A stretch of 16,916 nt of DNA from an uncultured Rikenella sp. (GTDB lineage Bacteria; Bacteroidota; Bacteroidia; Bacteroidales; Rikenellaceae). Shown in pieces: positions 6,568 to 13,341 of the stretch; within the stretch, counting starts at the first letter, position 1, and each line of letters begins with the position of its first letter. The translations under genes were made by a program, and so were the position numbers. The stretch is taken from the NCBI RefSeq assembly GCF_910577125.1, contig NZ_CAJTMN010000044.1, forward strand, positions 1 to 16,916. The letters are read 5' to 3'. Under the pieces are notes generated by a model. It saw only the letters and a list, made by a program, of their open reading frames with translations, did not search any database and was not told the origin of the DNA.

Positions 6568-6586
6568 GTAGCGCCCGCTGCGCTAC
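6568..6586 (+). other. Small hairpin in the sulfatase leader
   Basis: A perfect 7-bp stem GTAGCGC/GCGCTAC with a 5-nt loop CCGCT lies about 25 nt into the predicted transcript. An A-rich run follows rather than U, so it is not a classical terminator. Confidence 0.5.
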
Positions 6587-6639
6587 ACACCCAGAAAAAA
6601 ACACACATACCATCAGAAAATACAGCAGCCTCAGGTTCC

Positions 6640-6771
6640 GCACTTGAAAACTAAGAGACTTCAACGGCCGCGGGAACAGAGAGCCACTCACCCGTATTGT
6701 ATCCACATCCAACCACAATACGGCATGAGGGCATCTGTCCGCGGCCGGGTTCCTCTTAGTCCCTCAAGTGC
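6640..6771 (+). promoter_or_regulatory. Long imperfect hairpin in the sulfatase leader
   Basis: A 132-bp nested inverted repeat. From outside in, the pairs are GCACTTGA (6640-6647) with 6764-6771; ACTAAGAG (6650-6657) with 6753-6760; CGGCCGCGG (6665-6673) with 6739-6747; ACAGA (6676-6680) with 6734-6738; CTCA with TGAG; and CCGTATTGT (6692-6700) with 6715-6723 around a 14-nt loop. About 43 pairs form. It ends 45 bp before the sulfatase ATG. It may be a cis-acting RNA, a processing signal or a miniature inverted-repeat element. No known riboswitch class is recognised. Confidence 0.6.
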
Positions 6772-6816
6772 AGGCAGTTGTTCCTCATGCTTTTTCAAAA
6801 AAAAGCACGAAACACG

Positions 6817-8802
6817 ATGAACGAACGACTGCGCCCCTGGCTGCACAACACCCTGACCGTACTGCTCTGGCGGCTGGGAATCGTCTACCTCCTGCTCTTC
6901 CTCCTGCGGGCGATCTTCTACCTCTTCAATACCGACACCCTCGGGCCGCTCACCTGGGGCGAGATTCCCGCCCTGCTGCGCGGCGGACTGCTCTTCGACA
7001 CCGCCTGCCTCTGCTACGTCTACTGCCTGTTCGTCTTCCTGTCGCTGCTGCCCATACCAGGACGCAGCGGAAAAGGTTACCAGCGGATGCTCTTCGGCCT
7101 GTGGATCGGCGTCGGATCGATCGTCGTGCTGCTCAACCTCGCCGACACCGTCTACTTCCACTACGCCAAGAAACGGTTCACCGTCGACGAGTTCCACTTC
7201 ACCGGCAATGACAACACCGGCCATATCCTCTGGAAAGCCCTCGGCGAAAACTGGTACCTGCTTCTGATCGGCATCGCGCTGGTATGGGGGATGATCCTGC
7301 TCTACCGCCTCGTGCGGCCCGCACCGAGGCGGCTGCGACCCATGTGGCTCTTCGTCGTCGTCAACACCGTGCTGGCGCTCGGATCGGTGGTGCTGCTCGT
7401 CGGCGGCATGCGCGGCGGGCTGGGACACGGCATCCGTCCCATCGCCATGAGCCACGCCGCCCAGTTCGCCCGCTCTCCGGCCAAAGCCTCGGCCGTGCTC
7501 ACCAACCCGTTCTGTATCCTCCGCACCATCACCAACCGGAAGCTCTCCTACGTCAAATACTTCGCCGACCCGGCCGAACTGGCCGCCCGCTTCTCGCCCT
7601 ACCACTACCCGGCGGCCGACAGCCTGCGCCACGGCCGGTTCGGCTCGCAGCGCGGAAAGAACATCGTGATTTTCGTCCTCGAAAGCTTCAGCTACGAGCA
7701 CTCCGCCTACCTCAACCCGCATCTGTACCGCGACGGGGAGAGCTACACCCCGTTCCTCGACTCGCTGATGCAGGAGGGCTACCTCTTCCGCCGCGCCCAC
7801 GCCAACGGACGCAAGTCGATCGACGCCCTGCCGTCGGTGCTGAGCTCCATTCCGTCGTTCAAGACCCCGTTCGTCATCACCCCCTACTCGCTGGGCGAGA
7901 CCCACGGACTGGCCCGGCTGCTGGGCGACGAAGGCTACTCGACCTGGTTCTTCAACGGTTCGGAGTACAAGTCGATGGGCTTCGTGGCCTACGCCATGCT
8001 GTCGGGAGTGCGCAACACCCGCACGCGCGAGAACTACGAAGCTACGGTCGGTACGGAAGACGACGACGGCTACTGGGGCATCTGGGACGGGCCGTTCCTG
8101 CGCTACATGGCGCGCGAGCTGGACAGCGTGCCGAAACCGTTCTTCGCTACGGTCTTCACCCTCTCGTCGCACCATCCGTTCGTCGTTCCGGAGGGGTACG
8201 AGAAAGTGCTGCCGAAGGGACACACCAAGGCTCAGCAGCCGGTGGCCTATACCGACCGCTCGCTGCGCGGCTTTTTCGAATATGCCCGTCGGCAGCCGTG
8301 GTTCGATAACACGATCTTCGTCTTCACGGCCGACCACATATCGAGCGAGGTCTACGACCCGCTCACGAAGACGCCGACCGGCGATTCGCACATCATCTTC
8401 TTCCTCTACACGCCGGACGGCTCGCTGCGGGGCGACGACCGCCACATCGCGCAGCAGATCGACCTGATGCCGACGCTGCTGGGGCTGACGGGCTACGACA
8501 AACCGTTCTTCGCCTACGGGCAGGACATGTTCGAGATCCGGGCCGATTCGACACGGACGGCCCGCGAAGCGTTCGCGGTCAACTACATCGACGGGACGTT
8601 CCAGTGGATCACGGACTCGGCGGCGATGTTCTTCGACGAGCACGAGGTGATCCACCTGTTCGACCTACTGAACGACCCGTCGGAAGAACGCGACCTGATC
8701 CGGGAGGGCGTCCGTCCGGATTCAGCGCAGTTAGACCGCCTGAAAGGCTTCCTGCAAACCTACTACGAGCACCTGGAGCAGAGCGACTTCGTCGTCCGCT
8801 GA
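6817..8802 (+). CDS. LtaS-like membrane sulfatase-fold phosphotransferase
   Basis: A 661-residue inner-membrane enzyme of the alkaline-phosphatase/sulfatase superfamily, in the lipoteichoic-acid-synthase-like group. Five membrane helices (about 12-37, 54-80, 91-114, 146-166, 176-198) precede a periplasmic catalytic domain. KNIVIFVLESFS contributes metal ligand Glu289, GRKSIDALPSVLSSIPS carries the probable nucleophile Ser334, SSHHPF gives His452/453, and FVFTADH gives Asp506/His507. Gram-negative members usually transfer phosphoglycerol or phosphoethanolamine to glycans or lipids, and the substrate here is unknown. LtaS uses Thr as nucleophile, whereas this site appears to be Ser. I chose ATG 6817 after an A-rich stretch. 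ATG 6787 in frame is possible and would add ten basic or polar residues. No terminator follows, and cassette F starts 48 bp downstream on the same strand. Confidence 0.88.
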   Translation: MNERLRPWLHNTLTVLLWRLGIVYLLLFLLRAIFYLFNTDTLGPLTWGEIPALLRGGLLFDTACLCYVYCLFVFLSLLPIPGRSGKGYQRMLFGLWIGVGSIVVLLNLADTVYFHYAKKRFTVDEFHFTGNDNTGHILWKALGENWYLLLIGIALVWGMILLYRLVRPAPRRLRPMWLFVVVNTVLALGSVVLLVGGMRGGLGHGIRPIAMSHAAQFARSPAKASAVLTNPFCILRTITNRKLSYVKYFADPAELAARFSPYHYPAADSLRHGRFGSQRGKNIVIFVLESFSYEHSAYLNPHLYRDGESYTPFLDSLMQEGYLFRRAHANGRKSIDALPSVLSSIPSFKTPFVITPYSLGETHGLARLLGDEGYSTWFFNGSEYKSMGFVAYAMLSGVRNTRTRENYEATVGTEDDDGYWGIWDGPFLRYMARELDSVPKPFFATVFTLSSHHPFVVPEGYEKVLPKGHTKAQQPVAYTDRSLRGFFEYARRQPWFDNTIFVFTADHISSEVYDPLTKTPTGDSHIIFFLYTPDGSLRGDDRHIAQQIDLMPTLLGLTGYDKPFFAYGQDMFEIRADSTRTAREAFAVNYIDGTFQWITDSAAMFFDEHEVIHLFDLLNDPSEERDLIREGVRPDSAQLDRLKGFLQTYYEHLEQSDFVVR

Positions 8803-8850
8803 TTTTGTCCGGTTGAGGCAGAGCCGGGTTCTCGCATGCATGAAATAGTC

Positions 8851-9036
8851 CCCGCCCCGGGCCGCCGCAACGCCTTCTCGGGCGATCCGGTGGACGTCGG
8901 CAACCACGGGTACAATTGGTCGTCCGATACGGGCGGTATCGGCAGTGTGGATTTATATTTTAGCACCAAGCATTTGAATCCTCAGGACGGACCAAGCCGT
9001 GCCTACGGTCTTCAGTTGCGTTGCCTCTCGGAATAA
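8851..9036 (+). pseudogene. Cassette F: FISUMP-like C-terminal fragment
   Basis: A 61-codon fragment from PAPGRRNAFSG through VGNHGYNWSS and VDLYF to RAYGLQLRCLSE. It is the only cassette with a nearby in-frame ATG outside repeat sequence (8836, five codons upstream), and it could be transcribed with the sulfatase gene. Even so, it would make only 66 residues with no signal peptide. Borders and downstream tail match cassette A. It is not preceded by a palindrome. Confidence 0.75.
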
Positions 9037-9184
9037 ACGGGGCGTGTCGCACTCACAATTGGCCGGGTCTACCCTAACAGGCAGCCTCTACCCTATTGGG
9101 CTGACACAGCCGCAGCGAAACGTAGTTTCGCTCCGTCCCGCCGGGGTCACCCGGACGCCGCCCGCGCAGGGCAGTTCCGTCCGG
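9037..9184 (-). repeat. Cassette F tail, CTCTACC motifs and H4 copy c
   Basis: The tail starting GGGGCGTGTCGCACTC is the same as after cassette A. Motifs GGGTCTACCCTAA and GCAGCCTCTACCCTA follow, then H4 in reverse orientation (9113-9184) with hairpin GCGAAAC/GTTTCGC. Confidence 0.75.
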
Positions 9185-9198
9185 CTCGAAGCTCGACA

Positions 9199-9274
9199 GT
9201 CGCCCGCCCCGCTTAAAGAGGAATTTCACTCGTTTTGCGGTGAGCAAAATCGAGATGAAATTCCTGCGGGCGAC
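9199..9274 (+). repeat. H3 palindrome, copy c
   Basis: A 76-bp palindrome, nearly the exact reverse complement of H3b (6271-6346). It sits between H4c and H1e. Confidence 0.85.
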
Positions 9275-9293
9275 TCAAAAAGTACTAAAAACC

Positions 9294-9364
9294 GCGCGCC
9301 ACGCCTTAAGGGGGAAATCGTTCAAACACGCAGTCGTGTTTGAACAAGATTTCCCAAGGCGCGC
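9294..9364 (+). repeat. H1 palindrome, copy e
   Basis: The inner stem TTCAAACACG/CGTGTTTGAA with loop CAGT is perfectly paired and different in sequence from the other H1 copies. Middle and outer arms follow the H1 pattern. It ends 9 bp before cassette G. Confidence 0.85.
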
Positions 9365-9373
9365 GGAAAAAAC

Positions 9374-9583
9374 CCCGCCCCGGGCTTCCGCGACTTCGGT
9401 CGTACGGGCTGGGAAGGCATAGCAAGGGGCATCGGCAACCGCGGGTACAGCTGGTCGTCCACGTCTTACAATTCGGAGGACCACTATCGTGGCATGTACT
9501 TGGACTTCGGCGCGACGAAACTCTACCCCAGTGGCGCGAACTATCGCGCCATCGGTTTTCAGTTGCGTTGCCTCTCGGAATAA
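9374..9583 (+). pseudogene. Cassette G: FISUMP-like C-terminal fragment, long subtype
   Basis: A 69-codon fragment starting PAPGFRDFGRTGWEGIAR, shared with cassette B, followed by GNRGYSWSSTSY, an extra loop SEDHYRG, MYLDF and RAIGFQLRCLSE. It has no start codon. The four-residue excess over B lies in the loop after WSS, the most variable region of the alignment. It follows the complete H4-H3-H1 leader. Downstream sequence (AAGACTCGACTGATTGGG) is not shared with other cassettes. Confidence 0.75.
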
Positions 9584-9779
9584 ACGGAAGACTCGACTGA
9601 TTGGGGAACTTCGAACCCGAGCTTGATCCTGTATGATTTTCAAACCCTGCGACCCGTAGGGTCGCACGGGCCGGAGCCCTCCCGGCAGAGGCCTGCAACT
9701 GCGCGGTGCTTGTTTCCGGCCTCGCTGACTCCGACCCACTCCCGCTCAGCCCAAATCTCCGCCCGGTTCGGGCTGCGCG

Positions 9780-9890
9780 CTCCCCGGGTGGGCCGTAGGC
9801 CCAGCGCGCAAGCCCGGCGATTCCATAAGGAATCGCGCTACTCGCTCTCGTCCCCGTGTCAGCCCCTGTGGCTCCGCTATCGCTCCGCCG
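9780..9890 (+). repeat. H5 copy c plus S module copy 3
   Basis: This is almost identical to 1-75 (TGGGCC/GGCCCA with loop GTA, GATTCC/GGAATC with loop ATAA), followed by a shortened S module ending in GCTATCGCTCCGCCG. Confidence 0.7.
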
Positions 9891-9897
9891 CAATTTT

Positions 9898-9971
9898 GCG
9901 CGCCTAGGGCGATTCATTCTCTTTCGGCTCGTCGCCGAAAGAGTTGAATCGCCTCCTAAGACGGGGCGCGC
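9898..9971 (+). repeat. H2 palindrome, copy b
   Basis: This copy has outer GCGCGCC/GCGCGC arms, GGCGATTCA/TGAATCGCC middle arms, and core CTTTCGGC/GCCGAAAG. It differs from copy a by a matched base-pair change in the core and by TCGTC in the loop. Confidence 0.85.
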
Positions 9972-9985
9972 AGAACATTTCAATC

Positions 9986-10059
9986 GTCGCCCGCGGCAAT
10001 TCTTGCTCGATTGGCTCGCCGCCAATCGGCAGAATATGCCCTCTTTGCGGGCGGGCGAC
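9986..10059 (+). repeat. H3 palindrome, copy e (divergent core)
   Basis: The outer arms GTCGCCCGC/GCGGGCGAC are kept, but the inner stem is CGATTGGC/GCCAATCG instead of GTTTTGC/GCAAAAC, with full pairing preserved. This is the best single example of covariation in the H3 family. Confidence 0.8.
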
Positions 10060-10068
10060 GGATTTCCC

Positions 10069-10140
10069 GCGCGCCTTGGGGAAATCCTGTCAAAACGCAC
10101 CAGTGCATTTTGACGATTTCCCTTTTAAGGCGTGGCGCGC
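10069..10140 (-). repeat. H1 palindrome, copy f
   Basis: This copy has a GCGCGCC outer arm, GGGGAAATC/GATTTCCC, and inner stem TCAAAACGCAC/GTGCATTTTGA with one C-A mismatch. It shares orientation with H1c and H1d, and no cassette abuts it. Confidence 0.8.
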
Positions 10141-10154
10141 GGTCGAGCTTAGAA

Positions 10155-10227
10155 CCGGACGGAACTGCCCTGCGCGGGCGGCGGCCGGGTGACCCCGGCA
10201 GGACGGAGCGAAACTACGTTTCGCTTA
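10155..10227 (+). repeat. H4 element, copy b
   Basis: This is nearly identical to H4a (6361-6432), but the terminal stem is AGCGAAAC/GTTTCGCT. Confidence 0.85.
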
Positions 10228-10337
10228 CTTGTTTACTTCGCCCTGTTCTCTGTTCGCGCGCCTCACGCTCCGCAGAGGGCAATAGGTAACCTCTGCCCAA
10301 AACCTACATCCAACCCAGGCCTTCCCGCGAAAATCCC

Positions 10338-10345
10338 TATCTTTG
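10338..10345 (+). promoter_or_regulatory. -7 box of the transporter-bioA-regulator unit
   Basis: TATCTTTG is a perfect TAnnTTTG box 21 bp before ATG 10367. A possible TTG start at 10343 lies inside this box, which rules out the longer reading frame. The leader is predicted at about 15 nt. Confidence 0.8.
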
Positions 10346-10366
10346 CGTAAAATACCCTTTTCGCGC

Positions 10367-11965
10367 ATGGCCCATTCCTTACTCAGCTCCCCCATCTTTG
10401 TCCTCTTCGTCATCATCGCCCTCGGCTTCATCGTCGGCCGCATCGACATCAAAGGAATCAACCTAGACGTCTCCGCCGTGATCTTCGTCGCCCTGCTCTT
10501 CGGCCACTTCGGCGTCGTCGTGCCCGCCGAGCTCGGGAACTTCGGGATGACCCTCTTTATCTTCGCCATCGGGATCCAGGCCGGCCCCGGATTCTTCAGC
10601 ACCTTCAAAAGCAAGGGGAAAAGCCTCGCCGGACTCGCCGCGCTGCTCATCGTGACCGCTACCGTCACCACCCTCGCCGTGAAATACATCTGCGGGCTGA
10701 ACGCAGCCGACACCGCAGGGCTGCTGGCCGGCGCGCTGACCAGCACCCCCGGGCTGGCCACCGCCCGGGAGATCGCCGGTGACAATGCCGCCATCTCGTA
10801 CGGGATCGCCTATCCGTTCGGCGTGATCGGCGTGATTCTCTTCGTCAAGCTCCTGCCGCGGGTGCTGAAAATCGACCTCCGGAAAGAGGAACGCGCCCTC
10901 GAAGCCGACCGGCGCGAACTCAATCCCGACATCGTGGCCCATGCCTACCGCGTGACCAATCCGCTGATCGTCGGACGGCGGCTGCAGGACATTCGGCTGC
11001 GGCAGTACACCGGCGCCGTGATCTCGCGCATCGTGCGCGGCGAAGAGTCCATCCTGCCCCACGCAACGACCGTTCTTCAGGCCGGCGACCTGATCAAAGT
11101 GGTCGGGACACCCGTGTCGCACGACAAGACCGTGGAATTCGTCGGCGAACGGATCGAAGGCGAGCTGCCGTTCGGCAAGAACGTCGAACTGCAGACCGGG
11201 CTGGTCACCGCCCGGCCGCTCGTCAACCGCACCCTCGGAAGCCTCAACCTGCAGCAGAACTTCGGCTGCATCGTAACCCGCATCCGGCGCGCCGGCATCG
11301 ACCTGGCGCCCGAACCCTCGCTCGCCCTGAAGTTCGGTGACAAACTGACCCTCGTCGGGCGGAAAGACAGCATGGAAGAGGTGCTGAGCTTCATCGGCAA
11401 CGAAGGGAAACGCGTCTCGGACACCGACTTCCTGCCGATCGCCCTCGGGATTGCGCTGGGGGTCATCGTCGGCAAGATTTCGCTCTCCTTTTCCGACAGC
11501 TTCACCTTCTCGTTCGGCCTGACCGGCGGCGTGCTGCTGACCGCGCTGGTGCTGAGCGCCATCGGGAAGACCGGGCCGGTGCTATGGACCATGTCCGGGC
11601 CCGCCAACCAGCTGCTGCGGCAGTTGGGACTGCTCCTGTTCCTCGCCAACGTCGGCACCTCGGCCGGCGTCGGACTCGTCGAAACGTTCCGGACGAGCGG
11701 ATGGTCGCTCTTCATCGGCGGCTTTTTCATCACCCTGCTGCCCATGGTCGTGACCGTGGTCGTAGCCCGTTACTTTTTCCGGCTCAACATCTTAGACCTG
11801 TTGGGGACGCTAACCGGCGGGATGACCAGCACCCCGGGGCTGGCGGCGGCCGACTCGATGTCCGACAGCAGCGCGGTCAGCGTCGCTTATGCCACGGTCT
11901 ATCCGGTGGCCATGGTGCTGCTGATCATCTGCATCCAGATCGTCTCGATGATCGCAGCCGGATAG
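10367..11965 (+). CDS. AspT/YidE-family putative transporter with two RCK_C domains
   Basis: A 532-residue inner-membrane protein of the aspartate:alanine exchanger (AAEx) family. Two hydrophobic halves (about 5-165 and 355-532) flank two soluble TrkA-C (RCK_C) domains (about 190-260 and 275-345; LIKVVGTP and LTLVGRK are typical). Each half carries the family signature: GALTSTPGLATA (122-133) and GTLTGGMTSTPGLAAAD near residue 490-505. AspT itself exchanges aspartate for alanine. Most YidE/YbjL/YbjL-like relatives have no known substrate, and RCK_C domains usually bind a ligand or nucleotide, so I leave the substrate open. It is first in a three-gene unit, 29 bp before bioA. Confidence 0.9.
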   Translation: MAHSLLSSPIFVLFVIIALGFIVGRIDIKGINLDVSAVIFVALLFGHFGVVVPAELGNFGMTLFIFAIGIQAGPGFFSTFKSKGKSLAGLAALLIVTATVTTLAVKYICGLNAADTAGLLAGALTSTPGLATAREIAGDNAAISYGIAYPFGVIGVILFVKLLPRVLKIDLRKEERALEADRRELNPDIVAHAYRVTNPLIVGRRLQDIRLRQYTGAVISRIVRGEESILPHATTVLQAGDLIKVVGTPVSHDKTVEFVGERIEGELPFGKNVELQTGLVTARPLVNRTLGSLNLQQNFGCIVTRIRRAGIDLAPEPSLALKFGDKLTLVGRKDSMEEVLSFIGNEGKRVSDTDFLPIALGIALGVIVGKISLSFSDSFTFSFGLTGGVLLTALVLSAIGKTGPVLWTMSGPANQLLRQLGLLLFLANVGTSAGVGLVETFRTSGWSLFIGGFFITLLPMVVTVVVARYFFRLNILDLLGTLTGGMTSTPGLAAADSMSDSSAVSVAYATVYPVAMVLLIICIQIVSMIAAG

Positions 11966-11994
11966 GCCCTGTTCCGAAAATCTGAAACAACGCA

Positions 11995-13326
11995 ATGAAT
12001 CGTTCCTCCCTCGACCCGAACGACCCGATCCAGTGGGATCGGGAACATCTGTGGCACCCCTACACCTCGGCCGTCGCCCCGCTGCCCGTCTACGGCGTGC
12101 GGCGCTGCAGCGGCGTGCGGATCGAGCTGGAGGACGGGCGGCAGCTCATCGACGGCATGTCGTCGTGGTGGTGCGCCGTGCACGGCTACAACCATCCGCG
12201 GCTGAACGCCGCCGTCGAACGGCAGCTGGCGGAGATGTCCCACGTGATGTTCGGCGGCCTGACCCACCGTCCCGCGGTAGAGCTGGGGCAAAAACTATTG
12301 GCTATGGTTCCGGGATCGGAGCTGAGCGACGGCGACCCGCAGAAACCGGAGTTCGTCTTTTTCGCCGACTCGGGGTCGGTAGCCGTGGAGGTGGCGATGA
12401 AGATGGCCCTGCAATGGCAGCAGGCACAGGGACATCTTCAAAAGCGGGAGTTTATCACCATCCGCGGGGGCTACCACGGCGACACGTGGCACGCGATGAG
12501 CGTCTGCGACCCGGAGGGCGGGATGCACGCCTTGTGGCAGGGGCGGCTGGCCGTACAGCACTTCGTTCCGCGGCCGGACGTCGCCTTCCGCGACGCGTGG
12601 AATCCGGAGGCGCTGAGACCGGTGCGCGAGGCATTCGAACAGCTGGGCGACCGGCTGGCGGGTTTCATTCTGGAACCCGTGGTGCAGGGGGCCGGCGGGA
12701 TGTGGTTCTACCATCCGGAATACCTGCGCGGCGTGGCGGAATTGTGCCGGGAGTACGGCGTGCTGCTGGTGGCGGACGAGATCGCGACCGGATTCGGACG
12801 CACGGGACGTCTGTTCGCCTGCGAGTGGGCGGGCGTGGTACCGGACATCCTCTGTGTCGGGAAGGCGCTCACCGGAGGATACATGACACTGGCGGCCGTC
12901 GTGGCGGCGGCGAGGGTGGCGCGGGGGATCGACGGGCCGTTCATGCACGGGCCGACCTTCATGGGGAACCCGCTGGCCTGTGCCGTGGCCAACGAGTCGC
13001 TGAGCCTGCTCACGGAGATGAACCTGCCGGAGCGCATCGGACGGATCGAGGCGATATTGACCGAAGAGCTGGCGCCGCTACGGGAGCTGATACCGGCCGG
13101 AGCGGTACGGGACGTGCGGACACTGGGGGCGATCGGCGTGGTCGAGATGACCCGGCCGGTCGAGATGGCCCGCATTCAGGCCGCTTTCGTGGAAGAGGGG
13201 ATCTGGATCCGGCCTTTCGGACGGTTGATCTATACGATGCCTCCTTATGTGATCGGCGAGGAGGATTTACGTACGTTATGCCGCGCCCTGGTGCGGGTAG
13301 TCCGGGCCGAAGCCGCATTTCGATAA
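11995..13326 (+). CDS. bioA: Adenosylmethionine-8-amino-7-oxononanoate aminotransferase
   Basis: A 443-residue class III PLP aminotransferase. BioA converts KAPA to DAPA using S-adenosylmethionine as amino donor, the penultimate stage of biotin ring synthesis. The start WDREHLWHPYTS and the MSSWWCAVHGYNHP segment (55-68) are BioA hallmarks. GGYHGDTWHAMSVCDP (158-173), DEIATGFGRTG with PLP-contacting Asp261, Schiff-base Lys290 in GKALTGGYMTLA, and HGPTFMGNPLACA (318-330) complete the active site. Length is normal (about 430). No other bio genes are in the window. The close spacing after the transporter and before the regulator suggests one transcript. Another SAM- or diamine-using class III transaminase is less likely given the WW motif. 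Confidence 0.95.
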   Translation: MNRSSLDPNDPIQWDREHLWHPYTSAVAPLPVYGVRRCSGVRIELEDGRQLIDGMSSWWCAVHGYNHPRLNAAVERQLAEMSHVMFGGLTHRPAVELGQKLLAMVPGSELSDGDPQKPEFVFFADSGSVAVEVAMKMALQWQQAQGHLQKREFITIRGGYHGDTWHAMSVCDPEGGMHALWQGRLAVQHFVPRPDVAFRDAWNPEALRPVREAFEQLGDRLAGFILEPVVQGAGGMWFYHPEYLRGVAELCREYGVLLVADEIATGFGRTGRLFACEWAGVVPDILCVGKALTGGYMTLAAVVAAARVARGIDGPFMHGPTFMGNPLACAVANESLSLLTEMNLPERIGRIEAILTEELAPLRELIPAGAVRDVRTLGAIGVVEMTRPVEMARIQAAFVEEGIWIRPFGRLIYTMPPYVIGEEDLRTLCRALVRVVRAEAAFR

Positions 13327-13332
13327 GGAGGG
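13326..13332 (+). promoter_or_regulatory. Strong Shine-Dalgarno before the response regulator
   Basis: AGGAGGG starts on the last base of the bioA stop codon and lies 9 nt before ATG 13342. Such a full anti-16S match is unusual in this window, whose other genes start without one, and it supports translation of the regulator from the shared bioA mRNA. Confidence 0.7.
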
Positions 13333-13341
13333 ATTCGCACG

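Larger units (their letters stand above)
9584..10310. repeat. Repeat island without genes
   Basis: No coding sequence is supported. Sequence 9584-9779 is mostly unique, with a hairpin TGCGACCC/GGGTCGCA (9648-9666, loop GTA). Then come H5c and the S module (9780-9890), H2b, H3e, H1f and H4b, ending in the AGCGAAAC/GTTTCGCT hairpin near 10227. A short unique stretch leads to the transporter promoter. Confidence 0.7.

Noticed and set aside
6640..6771. Invertible promoter (phase-variation switch)
   Set aside because: The interior between the outer arms is itself paired and holds no -7 box. The only promoter box lies outside, at 6529.
6688..8655. Minus-strand 655-codon open frame
   Set aside because: It is antisense to the LtaS-like gene, which has clear catalytic motifs. 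The antisense product is a low-complexity run of R, E, V, G and Q with no domain.
2769..9583. Diversity-generating retroelement as the source of cassette variation
   Set aside because: FISUMP-like ends resemble DGR targets, but no reverse transcriptase or template repeat is in the window, cassettes also differ in length, and I see no clear adenine-specific pattern. It remains possible elsewhere in the genome.
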